NCBI GenBank assembly: GCA_016717305.1
Contig: JADKFY010000002.1
Location: 375,259 to 439,258 of the forward strand
Origin: Flavobacteriales bacterium
Lineage (GTDB): Bacteria; Bacteroidota; Bacteroidia; Flavobacteriales_F; PHOS-HE28
Direction: 5' to 3'
DNA length: 64,000 nt
Position numbers and translations under genes: made by a program. The notes below the pieces were generated by a model. That model had not been told where the DNA came from. It saw nothing but the letters and a program-made list of their open reading frames with translations, and did not search any database. Numbering within the stretch: position 1 is the stretch's first letter; each line of letters begins with the position of its first letter. Positions 28,524 to 39,355 of this stretch are shown piece after piece.

Positions 28524-30047
28524 CTACGGCATGAACATCGGCGCACCCGGTCCGATGGGCAGTTCCAACAATACCCAAATGATCAGGAGCAAGCTCCAGC
28601 CGATCAGGAATACGACGGAGTAGGGGAGCATGGTGCTGATCACTGTACCGATCCCCGCTTTCTTGTCGTAACGTGCAATGAAGGCCACGATCAACGCGAA
28701 ATAGCTCATCATCGGGCTGATGATGTTCGTGACGCTATCGCCAACGCGGTACGCCATCTGGGTGAATTCCGGTGAGTAGCCGAGGAGCATGAACATGGGA
28801 ATGAAGACCGGCCCCATGATCGCCCATTTTGCGGAGGCGCTGCCCATCACCATGTTGATCGTGGCGCTCACGAGCACGAAGCTCAGCATCAAGGGGATCG
28901 GTCCGAGGTCGGCGGCTTTCAGCACATCGGCACCTTTGATGGCGAGGATCAGTCCGAGGTTGGTCCAATTGAAGTAGGCAACGAACTGCGCGGCAAAGAA
29001 CACGAGAACGATGTAACTGCCGAGCGTCTCCATGCTCTTGGCCATACCACCCATCACATCGCTGTCGTTCTTGAAGGTCTTGGCACCGATGCCATAAGCG
29101 ATACCAGCGATCGCGGCGCTCACGAAGATCAAGGCGACGATCCCGCTCATGAATGGTGAGTGTAGCACCTCGTGTGTTTTCGGGTCGCGCAGGAAGCCCT
29201 CCGAAGGCAATAGTCCGGCAAGGATCACTGCCGTGAAAAGCAATGCAGCGACCAGTGCCCATTTCATGCCGCGCTTTTCCGCTGCGGTCGCGTTCCGCAG
29301 TTCCTCGGGTTTCTCATCGCCGGTGTATTCACCCAAGCGCGGAATGACGACACGCTCTGTTACCCACGTGCCGAGTCCCGCGATCACGAAGGTGCTCACG
29401 AACATGAAGTAGTAGTTGCATGCCGGATTCACCAAGTAGGTTGGGTCTATGATGCGTGCAGCCTCTTGGCTCAATCCGGCCAGAAGGGGGTCGATCGTGC
29501 CCAGCAGCAGGTTTGCGCTGTAGCCGCCGCTCACTCCAGCAAATGCAGCGGCGAGTCCTGCTAGCGGATGACGACCTGCGGCCAGGAAGATCACAGCCGC
29601 TAATGGAACGAGAAGCACGTATCCGACCTCGCTGGCGGTATTGCTCATCACACCGGCAAAGACGATCACGAAAGTGAGCAGCTTCTTCGGTGAAGCCATT
29701 ACAAGCGCGCGCATCACGGCGCCGATCAAGCCACTGCCTTCGGCGATCCCGATGCCGAGCATGGCTACGAGCACGGTGCCCAGCGGTGCGAATGCTGTGA
29801 AATTCACCACCATCTTCGTAAGGATCATGTGGAGGCCTTCCACCGAAAGCAGGTTGAACGGCGTGATCGTTTCGCCGGTACCGGGGTGCAGCGCCGAGAA
29901 CCCGGTCAGGCTGAACAAGCCGCTGAGCAACACCACGATGAATGCCAATAGCGCGAAGAGCGTTGCCGGGTGCGGCAAGGCGTTGCCCGCTTTCTCGATG
30001 ATGGAAAGGAAGCGATCGACGCCACTGCGCTTGACTGTTTCGGCCAT
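28524..30047 (-). CDS. AbgT-family transporter
   Basis: A 507-residue inner membrane protein with about 12 hydrophobic helices and the family feature MSNTASEVGYVLLVPLAAVI near 135-155, VSGGYSANLLLGTIDPLLAG, and a C-terminal MGSASAKWAIMGPVFIPMFM followed by DSVTNIISPMMSYFALIV. AbgT proteins were first described as p-aminobenzoyl-glutamate importers; several are proton-driven exporters of antimetabolites such as sulphonamides, so either role is possible. N-terminus MAETVKRSGVDRFLSIIEKA is cytoplasmic. Transcribed toward valS, ending 9 bases from it. Confidence 0.92.
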   Translation of the reverse strand: MAETVKRSGVDRFLSIIEKAGNALPHPATLFALLAFIVVLLSGLFSLTGFSALHPGTGETITPFNLLSVEGLHMILTKMVVNFTAFAPLGTVLVAMLGIGIAEGSGLIGAVMRALVMASPKKLLTFVIVFAGVMSNTASEVGYVLLVPLAAVIFLAAGRHPLAGLAAAFAGVSGGYSANLLLGTIDPLLAGLSQEAARIIDPTYLVNPACNYYFMFVSTFVIAGLGTWVTERVVIPRLGEYTGDEKPEELRNATAAEKRGMKWALVAALLFTAVILAGLLPSEGFLRDPKTHEVLHSPFMSGIVALIFVSAAIAGIAYGIGAKTFKNDSDVMGGMAKSMETLGSYIVLVFFAAQFVAYFNWTNLGLILAIKGADVLKAADLGPIPLMLSFVLVSATINMVMGSASAKWAIMGPVFIPMFMLLGYSPEFTQMAYRVGDSVTNIISPMMSYFALIVAFIARYDKKAGIGTVISTMLPYSVVFLIGWSLLLIIWVLLELPIGPGAPMFMP

Positions 30048-30352
30048 GTGTTCCGAGTTGGGTGAAAGGCAAAGAAAGGAAAGTCGATCACATCACTCTT
30101 CCTCCACTAAATGGACCAATGGATCACAGCTCCACGAATTGCTCTCGGACGAATTTCCGTTGTTCAAGGAGGTAACGATGAAATAGGAACCCGATCGCAA
30201 GAAGTATCGAGATCGCATCCACCGTTCGATCAACAGTGATCCCCTAGCTGATCCAACAACGGATCCGCTACCATAACGGAATGTCGAGAGGAGCTTGCTG
30301 GACGTTCAATTTCCGTGCTGAACTCATCCACGAACACACTTGGGGTCGAAAC
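30048..30352. other. Gap with possible decayed tail of an array gene
   Basis: No intact gene. On the minus strand 30309-30350 translates to TPSVFVDEFSTEI, which resembles the signature EPSVLVAEFSTGV of the nine array proteins, and lies directly past the stop of the last array gene. This may be a leftover of the original end of an array gene. The rest, 30060-30300, shows nothing identifiable. Confidence 0.35.
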
Positions 30353-32718
30353 CTACGGCAACTGCTGCAACACCACATTGGACGCAATGGACCCACCGAT
30401 ATTCACCAATATCGGATCACGGTCATTGTTGATCCCGGTGTACTTAACGATTCCATCCATATTCACATCATCGCGGTAATAGCCAGTTGTGGTGTTTGAT
30501 GCGATCGCTCCACCGATCCGTACGAGGATCAGGTCGCGATCATTGTTGATGCCGGTATACTTTAAGTTTCCATCGCCACGGCAATCGCCAGCCCAGAGTA
30601 CCCGGCGCGTGCCAATAGTGGCTTGCGCATTGGTCCCATACGTTGTTGTTGTGGTCAAGCTGAAGTCGACCACGGTGGTCGTCGTGCTCAATGCTCTGGA
30701 TGTATTGGTCATTACCCCCAAGTGGTTGCGGTGACGAATAGCAACGCGATAGTTCCCTGCGGGTCTATTGAAGAGCACGGGGCCTGTGCCGGAGGCTGCC
30801 ACTACATCGCCATCGCGTTGCACCAAAGCACTTTTGGTTGCTACTACAGCGTACGGCGATGTTGTGTTGCGCAATTCAACCACCACCCAATCCACGATCG
30901 CGTTGTTGCCGGTAACGGCGAGTGCTGCTGCGGTTGTTGTTTCGCCACCACCGCCATTCACGTAGGTGTAGCCGAGCGCGGTATAGGGCTCGGTGAAGGC
31001 AGGGTGTCGGTGATCACCACGTTGAAGGCCGTATCCGTACCGGTGTTCTGGAAGCGGATGGTGTAGTCGACCCACTCGTCCTCCTCCAAGGTCCAGCTGC
31101 TGGAACTTCCAGAAGAGGTGGTGGCGAGCTTGTCGTTGGGGTCGTAGGCACCGGTAACGATGCGCGTTACGCTTGCGCTGTTGTTGCCCAGGTCCACATC
31201 GGTGTTGGCGCTCGATACGGTCGCCGTAGCGATCAGCTCAGTCCCCAGCAGGCCCACATCCGGCGGCACTTGGAAACGCACGTTGATGGTGCGCTGTTGG
31301 AAGGCGTTCATCAGGCTGAATGCGGGGGCTGTCCAGGTAAGGGTGTTGCCCGCGATGCATGAGGGTGCGGGAATGGCGCTGAGGAAGCTGATCAAGGGGT
31401 CGACCGTCATGGAGAGGGTGATGGTGCCCGTGGCCGCAGGCGAAAGGTTGGTGAGCGGTCATCGATTGGGCCATCTGGAATCCGGGCCGTGCCGCACCGG
31501 CGCCCATGAGCAAGCGCAGGTCGAGCGGATCGCCGGGAGCGCAGCCCACGTTGCGCGTCATGGGCGTGCCATTGCTCACCGTGGTCGTAACGGTGCAACT
31601 CTGCTCCAGCACGGGATGCTGCTCGGTGAAGGTGTAGTTGCCGAAGGGAAGCGCGATGCTGAATTGCCCGCTGGAATTGGTGTTGGTGTAGTACGGGCCC
31701 GGCGTGACCTGGATGACCGTGTTCGGCACATTGTTCTCTCCACCGTTGTACGAGCAGTTGCCGTTGCCATCCACGTAAAGCCGACCGTTCACCAGTCCGC
31801 AGGTGGCGCCGATGTCCTCGATCACCACCTGCACGGAATCGCGGCAAGGGGGCTGCGTTCCGTACATGGTGAACTCATCGGTGCTGACCATGGCGTAGTA
31901 GGTGCCCGGTGCCAGGTTGTTGAAGGTGATCACACTGGGCGTTTCGCTGGCCGTGAAATACGTGTTGCAGGGGGAGCCAACGAAGGTGCCATCGGCATTC
32001 TTCAACTTGATCGGTAATCCGCTGTTCATGGGTGCGGCACCAACGGAAATGATCGCGCTACCGATCGAGGAATTGGTGCATGAACCCGTGGTGGAGAGCA
32101 CCTGCAGTTCAGGAAGGTCCACCAAGGGTGGCAGGTAGATGTCGAAAGTTCCGGGGCAGCCACTGCCGTCGGTGTAGTTCACAGTGACGTTTTGCTGGGG
32201 TGCTGCACCAACGATGGTGACATCGTAGTACGAGTAGTACGTGCAGGCATCGGGCAGCTCCTGCCAGGTAGCGGCATAGCCCACCGGCTCGAAGGTGTAC
32301 GGTCCTGGACCGTGCTGAGTGGCGGTCCCGGGTGGCGGAGGCATGCCGTTCTCTGTACCGGCGAAGAAGATCGCACGCGAGTAGGTTCCGGTGCAAGAAT
32401 AGCCGGGCACCACTGTGGAATAGGGGTAGCTGTTCACGTTCTCGATCGTGCCCGACCCGGTAGCCTGCTCCCCCATGGCATCGGTTACCGTGACCTGGTA
32501 CGTCCCTGCCGCCAATCCAGCAAGTTGTGGCGTGTTCTCGCCCGTGCTCCACATGTAGCTGTACGGCCCAGTGCCTCCGCTCGCATAGGCGTACATTATG
32601 CCCAGGGGCTGACCGCAAATGGCGAATCCGTTCACTAGCCATCCACTGTAAGGGCCATCAACAGGCAACCATGGAAGGCCAGCAGGAAGGTGGATGTGAG
32701 CCGCAGGTGTTTCATCAT
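30353..32718 (-). CDS. Array protein P9: SprB-like T9SS protein joined to the tail of another giant surface protein
   Basis: Signal peptide MMKHLRLTSTFLLAFHGCLL, SprB-type repeat (CGQPLGIMYAYASGGTGPYS), beta domains, the SdrD-like region CGLVNGRLYVDGNGNC, a DUF11-like part and the array module DPNDKLATTSSG to TDTAFNVVITDTL. Near 31005 the array sequence stops and continues, one frame off, as FTEPYTALGYTYVNGGGGET, a domain found at the end of giant Bacteroidota surface proteins, ending with two dockerin-like repeats (KYTGINNDRDxILV/IGGxIASN). The usual LPDS, VIENIANIYFDF and sorting domain are missing. Other frame changes lie near 32640 and 31460. The start overlaps the P8 stop. Either a true recombination product or an assembly join. 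Confidence 0.62.
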
Positions 32719-34878
32719 AGTTCGGTCTTGGTGAAGGGCATGGTGAAGGTCGGGATCATCGAACACGCGTAAAAAGTAAAGTCCGGTGACAAGTTCGCTC
32801 CGTATCGAAGGGCTTTCATCCATGGCTCTGGTGCCCTCATCAAGCAAGCGGCCATCACTGGAAAGATAGCCCACGAACAAGGGCTGGTGATCGGTGTGAT
32901 CCACCGGATGAACAGTTGGTCGTTTGCCGGGTTGGGGTACGCTGGGTGGGATTGCATTATGAGCCTGGATGCCGTACTGAACTCCGCCACGAGCACGCTT
33001 GGCTCGGTGATCATGGTGGGTTGAAGTCGAAGTAGATCGGGCTGTATTCGTGATCTCGGCACCGGGTAGGAGACCGCTGCGTGGTTTTCATTCGGAAAGC
33101 GATGAAGCCTTGACTCCCCAGCAGGTCGGTCGTGCTGTCGGGTAGCAGGATGTCGGCGAAGGTGAACACCAGTTCGCGGCCGTCGCCAAAGGAAGGTACA
33201 AAGGCATGCGAAGCGGCGAGGATCTCCAGGCTTTGGATGTCGAGGTCCGCTTCGAGCTCATCCCGGATCACAACGGTGAAAGCGGTATCCGTACCCGTGT
33301 TCTGGAACCGCACAACGTAGTCGATCCAGGTGTCGACATCAAGGAAGAACTGTTCGTTGCTGCCGGTCACGTCGGTGGTGCCGTGCTTGTCGTTGGGGTC
33401 GTAGCTTCCAGTGACGGTCCGTGTCAGTACCTTGGTGTTGTTTGCCACCGAAGTTTCGCTGCTGGAGTTCGTGGCAATGGCTGTGATCATCAACTCTTCA
33501 CCCAGGAGACCGATATCCGGTGGCAAGGTCCCGCTGATCCGAAAGCCTGCAACGAGAAGGCGGATACAACTGGGAAGTTCCACAGTCCATTTCCTCCGGT
33601 TGCCGTACCGCCATCAGAGGTGGAAACAGGATCCAGCAGAGCAGGGTAGTTCAACGATAGCGAAATCGTCCCACTTGGATACGCAGTATTGTTGCGCACC
33701 GAGCCCCCAGATGGTGAACGGGAAACCGGGCCGGAACGCGGTGGTGTGAGAGCAGCACTTCCACATCATGCGGGACGAAGCTGCTATCGGCAAGGTCGAT
33801 GGTGAGTGACGGGGTTCCACCGTTCACCGTGAAAGGCACGGGCGCCAAAATTGGGCAGAGCTGTGCTTCATCCACCAATGGCTGCGCCAAGGTGTACAAT
33901 CCGAAGGGCATGCCGATGAAGTAGTCGCCCTGCGCATCGGTCATGCCGTAACGCGGCCCGGGTTGCACTGTGAGGATGCGATAAGGAAGTCCCGGTTCGT
34001 CGGTATCCTGGACACAATCCTGATCGGCATCGTTGAAGATGGTCCCGGAAACGCCCCCGCATGGTGCTGCTATCTCGGGGACGTTGAAACCTCCTGCGGG
34101 ATTGGTGCAATAGGGTTGCCCATCCCATCCGTTCACCCAGGAAGAGATCGTGTAATCCCCAGCTGCAAGGCCGGTGATCGCATAAGGTGTGTTCAGCGGT
34201 GGGTAGAACAACTGCTCGTTCTGCGTCGAAAAGCTGTACAGCCGCACGTAAACTAAGCCCTGCCTCCCAGCAGGGTCACGTTCATGGTGCGTTCGCTTGA
34301 CCTTCGCAGGATCCCGTGATGGCGTTCACCTGCACAACGCTATTCTCCACGTTACTGACAATACTTCCCAGATCCACCTCGCCAGGGCATCCGTTGAGGT
34401 CCGCGATGGTGATCACGTTCGGAGTACTTGAACAGACCCATTCGTAACCGAAGTGGGAGGGGAACGACTGTGGCGCTTCACTATATATGTAAGGGGGTGT
34501 TCCGCTCAGTGAACTCTCGAAGACATCCACCAGCCCCATACAATTGAAAGAGCAATCCGGTTGGTACTCCATGAAGCTGCCTTCGATCGCCAGTTCGAAC
34601 AGGGCCACTACGGTGGCTGAACCGTTGGCGACCCCTCCGATCGCATCCGTGACGGTCACGTCATAAGTTCCAGGCGCAAGACCGCCGATCGTTTGTGTGG
34701 TCGCTCCGGTACTCCACGAATAAGTATATGGGGGAATACCATTGGCCGGCATGGCACGGGCGCTTCCATTGTTCAAGCCGCATCGAGCGGGGAACGCTTG
34801 CATGGTAACGGTAACGCTGTGGCCAAGTGCAGCGAAAAGCAAGGCGATCAGTAAAGTGATGGATCTTGCGTGTGTCAT
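32715..34878 (-). pseudogene. Array protein P8: decayed SprB-like T9SS protein
   Basis: The pieces of one gene are in order but spread over all three minus frames with at least five changes of frame: signal peptide (MTHARSITLLIALLFAALGH) with SprB repeat CGLNNGSARAMPANGIPPYT; SdrD-like CGGVSGTIFNDADQDCVQD and CPILAPVPFTVNGG; the array module VTGSYDPNDKHGTTDV and TWIDYVVRFQNTGTDTAF; LPDSTTDLLGSQGFIAF; IYFDFNPP; TMITEPSVLVAEFSTASRL; and the sorting domain (AYPNPANDQLFIRW to MPFTKTEL). Too many lesions for base-call error alone, so decay is likely, although the error rate here is high. Starts 11 bases after the P7 stop. Confidence 0.7.
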
Positions 34879-34888
34879 CAGTGTGGAT

Positions 34889-37066
34889 CTAATGGCGTTC
34901 AATGATCAATGGAAGTCGTGTGGCGCCTCCGTTGCGTAAGGTCAATTCAACGAGATAGGCACCACTGGGAATACCGCTGAGCATGAATCGACGTTCGCCA
35001 TTGGCGTTCGAGAAGGATCGAACGGTTCGTCCATCGATGGACAACAGGGTCACGCGCGACGGATCCTGGCTCAGCCCACGGATCTCAAATGCATCGCGAG
35101 CAGGATTGGGGAGAAGGATCACCTCCGGATCCGTGTACGCATGCATCCCCGTACTGAACTCCGCCACCAGCACGCTCGGATCGGTGATCACAGGGTCATT
35201 GAAGTCGAAGTAGATGTTGGCGGTATTCTCGATCACCGTGCCTGCGATCACCGGCTGTACCGGCCGGATCCGAAACTTCACGAAACCTTGACTACCTGCG
35301 AGGTCCGTGGTGCTATCCGGAAGGTTGATGTCATCGAAGAACCACTCCACCACGCGACCGGGTTTGAACGTGTACGTGTGCGCGTGCGATGCCAAGGCCA
35401 TCTGGAAGGTGGTCATGTCCAGTTCCTCGGGCAGCGTGTCGGTAATGGTGACGAAGAGCGCCTCAGCCGTGCCGGTGTTCTGGAAACGGATGGTGTAATC
35501 GATCCACTCGTCCTCATTGATGTAGTAGAGCGCATCGCTTTGACGCGAGCTGGTCGTTGCGGTCTTGTCGTTGGGGTCGTAGCTGCCCGATACCACTCTT
35601 GTCTCGCTATCCGTGTTGTTCGCCACGTAGGTGTCGGTGTTCGCACTGGAAACACTGATGCTATGGTTGAGCACCGTGCCCAGCGGCGTGCCAACAGGCA
35701 CAGTCGTCCAGATGATGAAGCCCTGCGCGCTGAAGTAGTCCAATTCAGCGATCTGCCAGGTGAACACGTTTCCGGCGATCGTAGTTGGTGTTGGCGAAAC
35801 ACTCCCAATGACTACCGTTGGGTCGATGGTGACGATCACCTCCACGGCTCCCGTGGCCTGCACCGTGTTGTTGGCCGCACCGCCAGAGATCCTGTGCGAG
35901 AAACCCGGCCGTGCCCATGTGGAGTTGATGTGCGCGCGCAGATCGAGCGGCGCGGTGCTGTTGTTGGCGAAATCGATGTTGGCGATGGGCCCGTTCACCG
36001 TGAAAGGCACGGGCTGCGTTACCGGACAATAGGGAACGAGCGTGGGGTTGGTCTGCGCGATGGTGTAATTGCCCGCTGCCAGATTGAAACTGTAGTGCCC
36101 ATTGCCTCCCGTGATCGCGTATTGCGTTCCGGGCTGGATCACCATCACGCTCCCCGGCACGCCCACCTCGCCACCATCCCACACGCAGTCGCCATCCTGA
36201 TCGAACCACGCATTGCCTTCAACCTGCGTGCAGCCGGGGCCGAGATCGGGCACTTCGAAGTAGTCATTGAACATGCACTGGCCGAGCATGGGATAGGCGT
36301 TCAGCGTGTAGATCCCCGCCGCCAATCCATCGTAGGTCGCGGTTTGGAACTCCATCAAGGTCGTCTCCGGCACTACGATGTTCCCGATGCCATCGGTGAC
36401 GGAGTACCGTACCGGATAGCCCGTTTGCAACAGGAAGCTCGCCGATGTCCGAGCCGACGCAGGCACCTTCCATGTCGGTTACAGTAGGCATCTAGGTTTC
36501 GTCGATCGTCGATACGGTGAAAATGCTGGAACCCTGGCAGCCAAGCGCATCCGTGATGGTATAGCTCACGAGATCGCCGCCGCAGAAACCGGAGTAGTAC
36601 GGAAAGCCATACGTGTCCAACCCCTCGTAGTTCACAGCCACACTGAAATCAACAGTGAACGGTGGCGTGCCACCCAAGGAGACCATGGGCATGCCGACCA
36701 TGCCATTGCATAGGCCCCCACATGCGCCGCCAGCGAAACCGGTGATGTCGTAGAACGAAACGTAGCTCGGATAGTAGTTGATGCTTCCATCAAAGGGCAA
36801 GGCGCTGAAGCTCTCCACGGTCGCGTTCGCGCTGTATGGGGTGCCCACCGCATCAGTGATCGTAACGGAGTAGCTGCCTCCCGGCACGCCGGTGACCGTC
36901 TGCGTGGTGGCACCATTGCTCCACAAATAGGTGTATGGCGGGACGGACCCGCTTCCACTGATGTACGCGTACATCTCCCCGTTGGAATTACCGCAGGTCT
37001 CTGGCTTCCCACATTGATGTATGCCGTGGCAGCATTCGAGACGAACGCGAAGCAGATAGCAGCCAT
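34889..37066 (-). CDS. Array protein P7: SprB-like T9SS protein with one in-frame stop and two frameshifts
   Basis: Signal peptide (MAAICFAFVSNAATAYINV), SprB repeat starting CGNSNGEMYAYISGSG, second beta part (FGCQ-type LGCQGSSIFTVSTIDET), then from about 36460 an undisturbed 525-residue stretch: SdrD-like CTQVEGNAWFDQDGDCVWDG, CPVTQPVPFTVNGP, DUF11-like ARPGFSHRISGGAANN, the array module SYDPNDKTATTSSRQSDALY and EWIDYTIRFQNTGTAEAL, LPDSTTDLAGSQGFVKF, VIENTANIYFDFNDPVITDP, and sorting domain (VILLPNPARDAFEI to LPLIIERH). Breaks: frame change near 37000, TAG at 36492-36494, frame change near 36440. Closest in layout to P3. Probably once functional; state now uncertain. Confidence 0.72.
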
Positions 37067-37103
37067 GGCGGCGGCACTTCGGGTCCGTGCAAGTTCATGA
37101 TCC

Positions 37104-39355
37104 TCATTGTTTGATGAAGCGCTCGCGCGCCGTTGTTTCCGTCCTCCAGTTCAGCGAGGAGCAGGTAGGCCCCGCTCTTCAATCCATTCAGATCGATGCG
37201 TACGCGTTGTTGACCGCGCGTTCAACCGCATCACCTCTCGCCCATCGGCAGCAAGGATCCGAACAAGACCGATCGCCTCACTGCTGGTAACGATCAACTC
37301 TTCGCTCGCCGGTACTGGTGCCAACGAGATCAAGTTCTCGCGCTGCACCTCACCCACCCCCGTACTGAACTCCGCCACCAGCACGCTCGGCTCGGTAATC
37401 ACCGGCGGGTTGAAGTCGAAGTAGATCCCCGCTATGTTGTTGATCTCCGTTCCGGGAAGTAGAGTATTTACTGGCCGAATGCGGAAGGTGATCACACCAT
37501 GGCTGGCCGCCTCGTTGGTCCCGCTATCCGGCAATAGGATATTGTCGAAATGCCATTCCACTTTGCGACCGGGCATGAAACTCACGGTGAAGGGATGTGA
37601 ACCCAGACCTTGCTCGAAGGTGCCCATATCCAGTTCCGCCGGAAGCACGTCGCGCACGACTACGGTGAACGCGGTGTCCGTGCCGGTGTTCTGGAAACGG
37701 ATCGTGTAATCGATCCACTCATCCGTATCCAGCAGATAGAGGCTCTCACTCGATCCGCTACTGGTGCGTGCGGTCTTGTCGTTGGGGTCATAGCTGCCCG
37801 TGATGGTGCCCCACCTGGCAGTGGTGTTGTTGGCAAGATCGATCTCAACGATCGGTTGCGAGATAGAGAACGAATGCGAAAACGGTTGCCCGATCAGGAG
37901 CACATCAGCAGGTACTTGCACTTGAATGTGCAAGTTGGTCCGTCCGAAGTCCGGAACTGCAGGAAGCCCGATCCATGAGACCACGTTACCAGTCACGCTC
38001 GTTGGCGTAGGTGTGGCATCGATGAAACTCATTTGCGGGTCGAAGGTCAACGTGGCATCCATGAGGCCAGCGGCCATGCCCGACGGCTTCTCCACGAGGG
38101 CCCATAAGTTCTGGACGAATCCCGGGCGTGCAGCGTTGGAGTAGAGTTCCGCTTCAAGGTCCAACGGGATCAAACTGCTATCCGCCACGTTCACCACCTG
38201 GTTCACGCCACTGACGGTCACCGGTATTGGTTGCACCGGCGGACAAACCGGATAAAGATCGTATCCTGTTCCCGACACGTTCATGGTGTAACTGCCATTC
38301 GCCAGGTAGCACCCATAGCTCCCGCTGGGGTTCGCCACGGCGTAGTACGGACCGGGCAAGTACTCGACAAGTCGGAAGCCAAGGCCGGAATCACCGGGAT
38401 CCTGTGCGCAATCCTGATCGTGGTCCAGGAAGATGGACCCGCTCACAAGCGCGCATTGACCGAGCAGATCCGGCACCTCCACGTACATGGAATCCACGCA
38501 GAAGAGCGGATACATCGGATCGTTCGGTTCAGTGCCGAGCTGGTCCGGATCAGTAATGACCCAATATGCGCCAGCAGCAAGGTTGGGGAAGGTGAACGTG
38601 ATGTTGCCTGTAACCAGTCGGCTCCCATATGTTCCAGCAAGATTTGGAGGGATCTGTCCATCCAGCGTGCGCACATTCACGCGGAAGGTCTGGTTGACGG
38701 CAGCCCCACTAACAGCCAGGTTCATGCGGCCATTGCTACCTCCGCAGGCACCCTGAACACTCACGATCGAGACGTTCGGTTCCACCCATTCCGTTGAGAA
38801 CTGAAGCGTTGTAGAACCAGGGCACCCAGCAGCATCGGTCCAATTGATCGTGTTGTAACTACCCGGTGTTACATCCATCCACACGCCGATGTAGCTAAAT
38901 GGAAAGGCGTCGAAATGATCGCTGAAATTCCCGAAGAGGATCGCCGGGGATGTTACGTTGTGCGGCTCCGGTCCATTGTGCGGATCCTCCAGGTGCAAGT
39001 ACGTGTACGGATAATCGCCAGGACAATGGACCAAGCCACTGAATCCTTGGGCATTCATCTCTTGGTGCGAAGCCGTGACCAGGATCTCACCACTGCCAAT
39101 CGTCATATCACCAATGCCATCGGTGACGGTCACGGTATACGTTCCTGCAGAAAGGAATTCGATGTATTCCGTGGTGGCGCCATTGCTCCATTGGATGGTA
39201 TAAGGCGGCGTTCCACCCATCACCACGGCGTTCAGCGTCCCCAGCGCTTGTCCGCAGGCCGCATCGGAATATTTCTCGACGACCACTGAAACAGCGGCGC
39301 ATTCCGCAGCAAGGAATAGGGACAGCAAGGCTGCAAGCGTAGTTGCACGGATCAT
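37104..39355 (-). CDS. Array protein P6: SprB-like T9SS protein, sorting domain frameshifted
   Basis: Full-length copy of about 750 residues: signal peptide MIRATTLAALLSLFLAAECA, SprB repeat CGQALGTLNAVVMGGTPPYT, beta modules (CGGSNGRMNLAVSG), SdrD-like CALVSGSIFLDHDQDCAQDP, CPPVQPIPVTVSG, DUF11-like part, array module SYDPNDKTARTSSGSSESLY, EWIDYTIRFQNTGTDTAF, LPDSGTNEAASHGVITFRIR, IYFDFNPPVITEPSVLVAEF and sorting domain ISLAPVPASEELIV. Two single-base changes near 37207 and 37132 break the last 30 residues; when repaired the protein ends AYLLLAELEDGNNARERFIK. Its ATG overlaps the stop of P5 (ATGA). Surface-exposed T9SS substrate; likely adhesive. Confidence 0.82.

Noticed and set aside
35141..36487. 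Plus-strand frame of 448 residues across P7
   Set aside because: Same reason: antisense of a recognised SprB-like gene, no domain or start signal.
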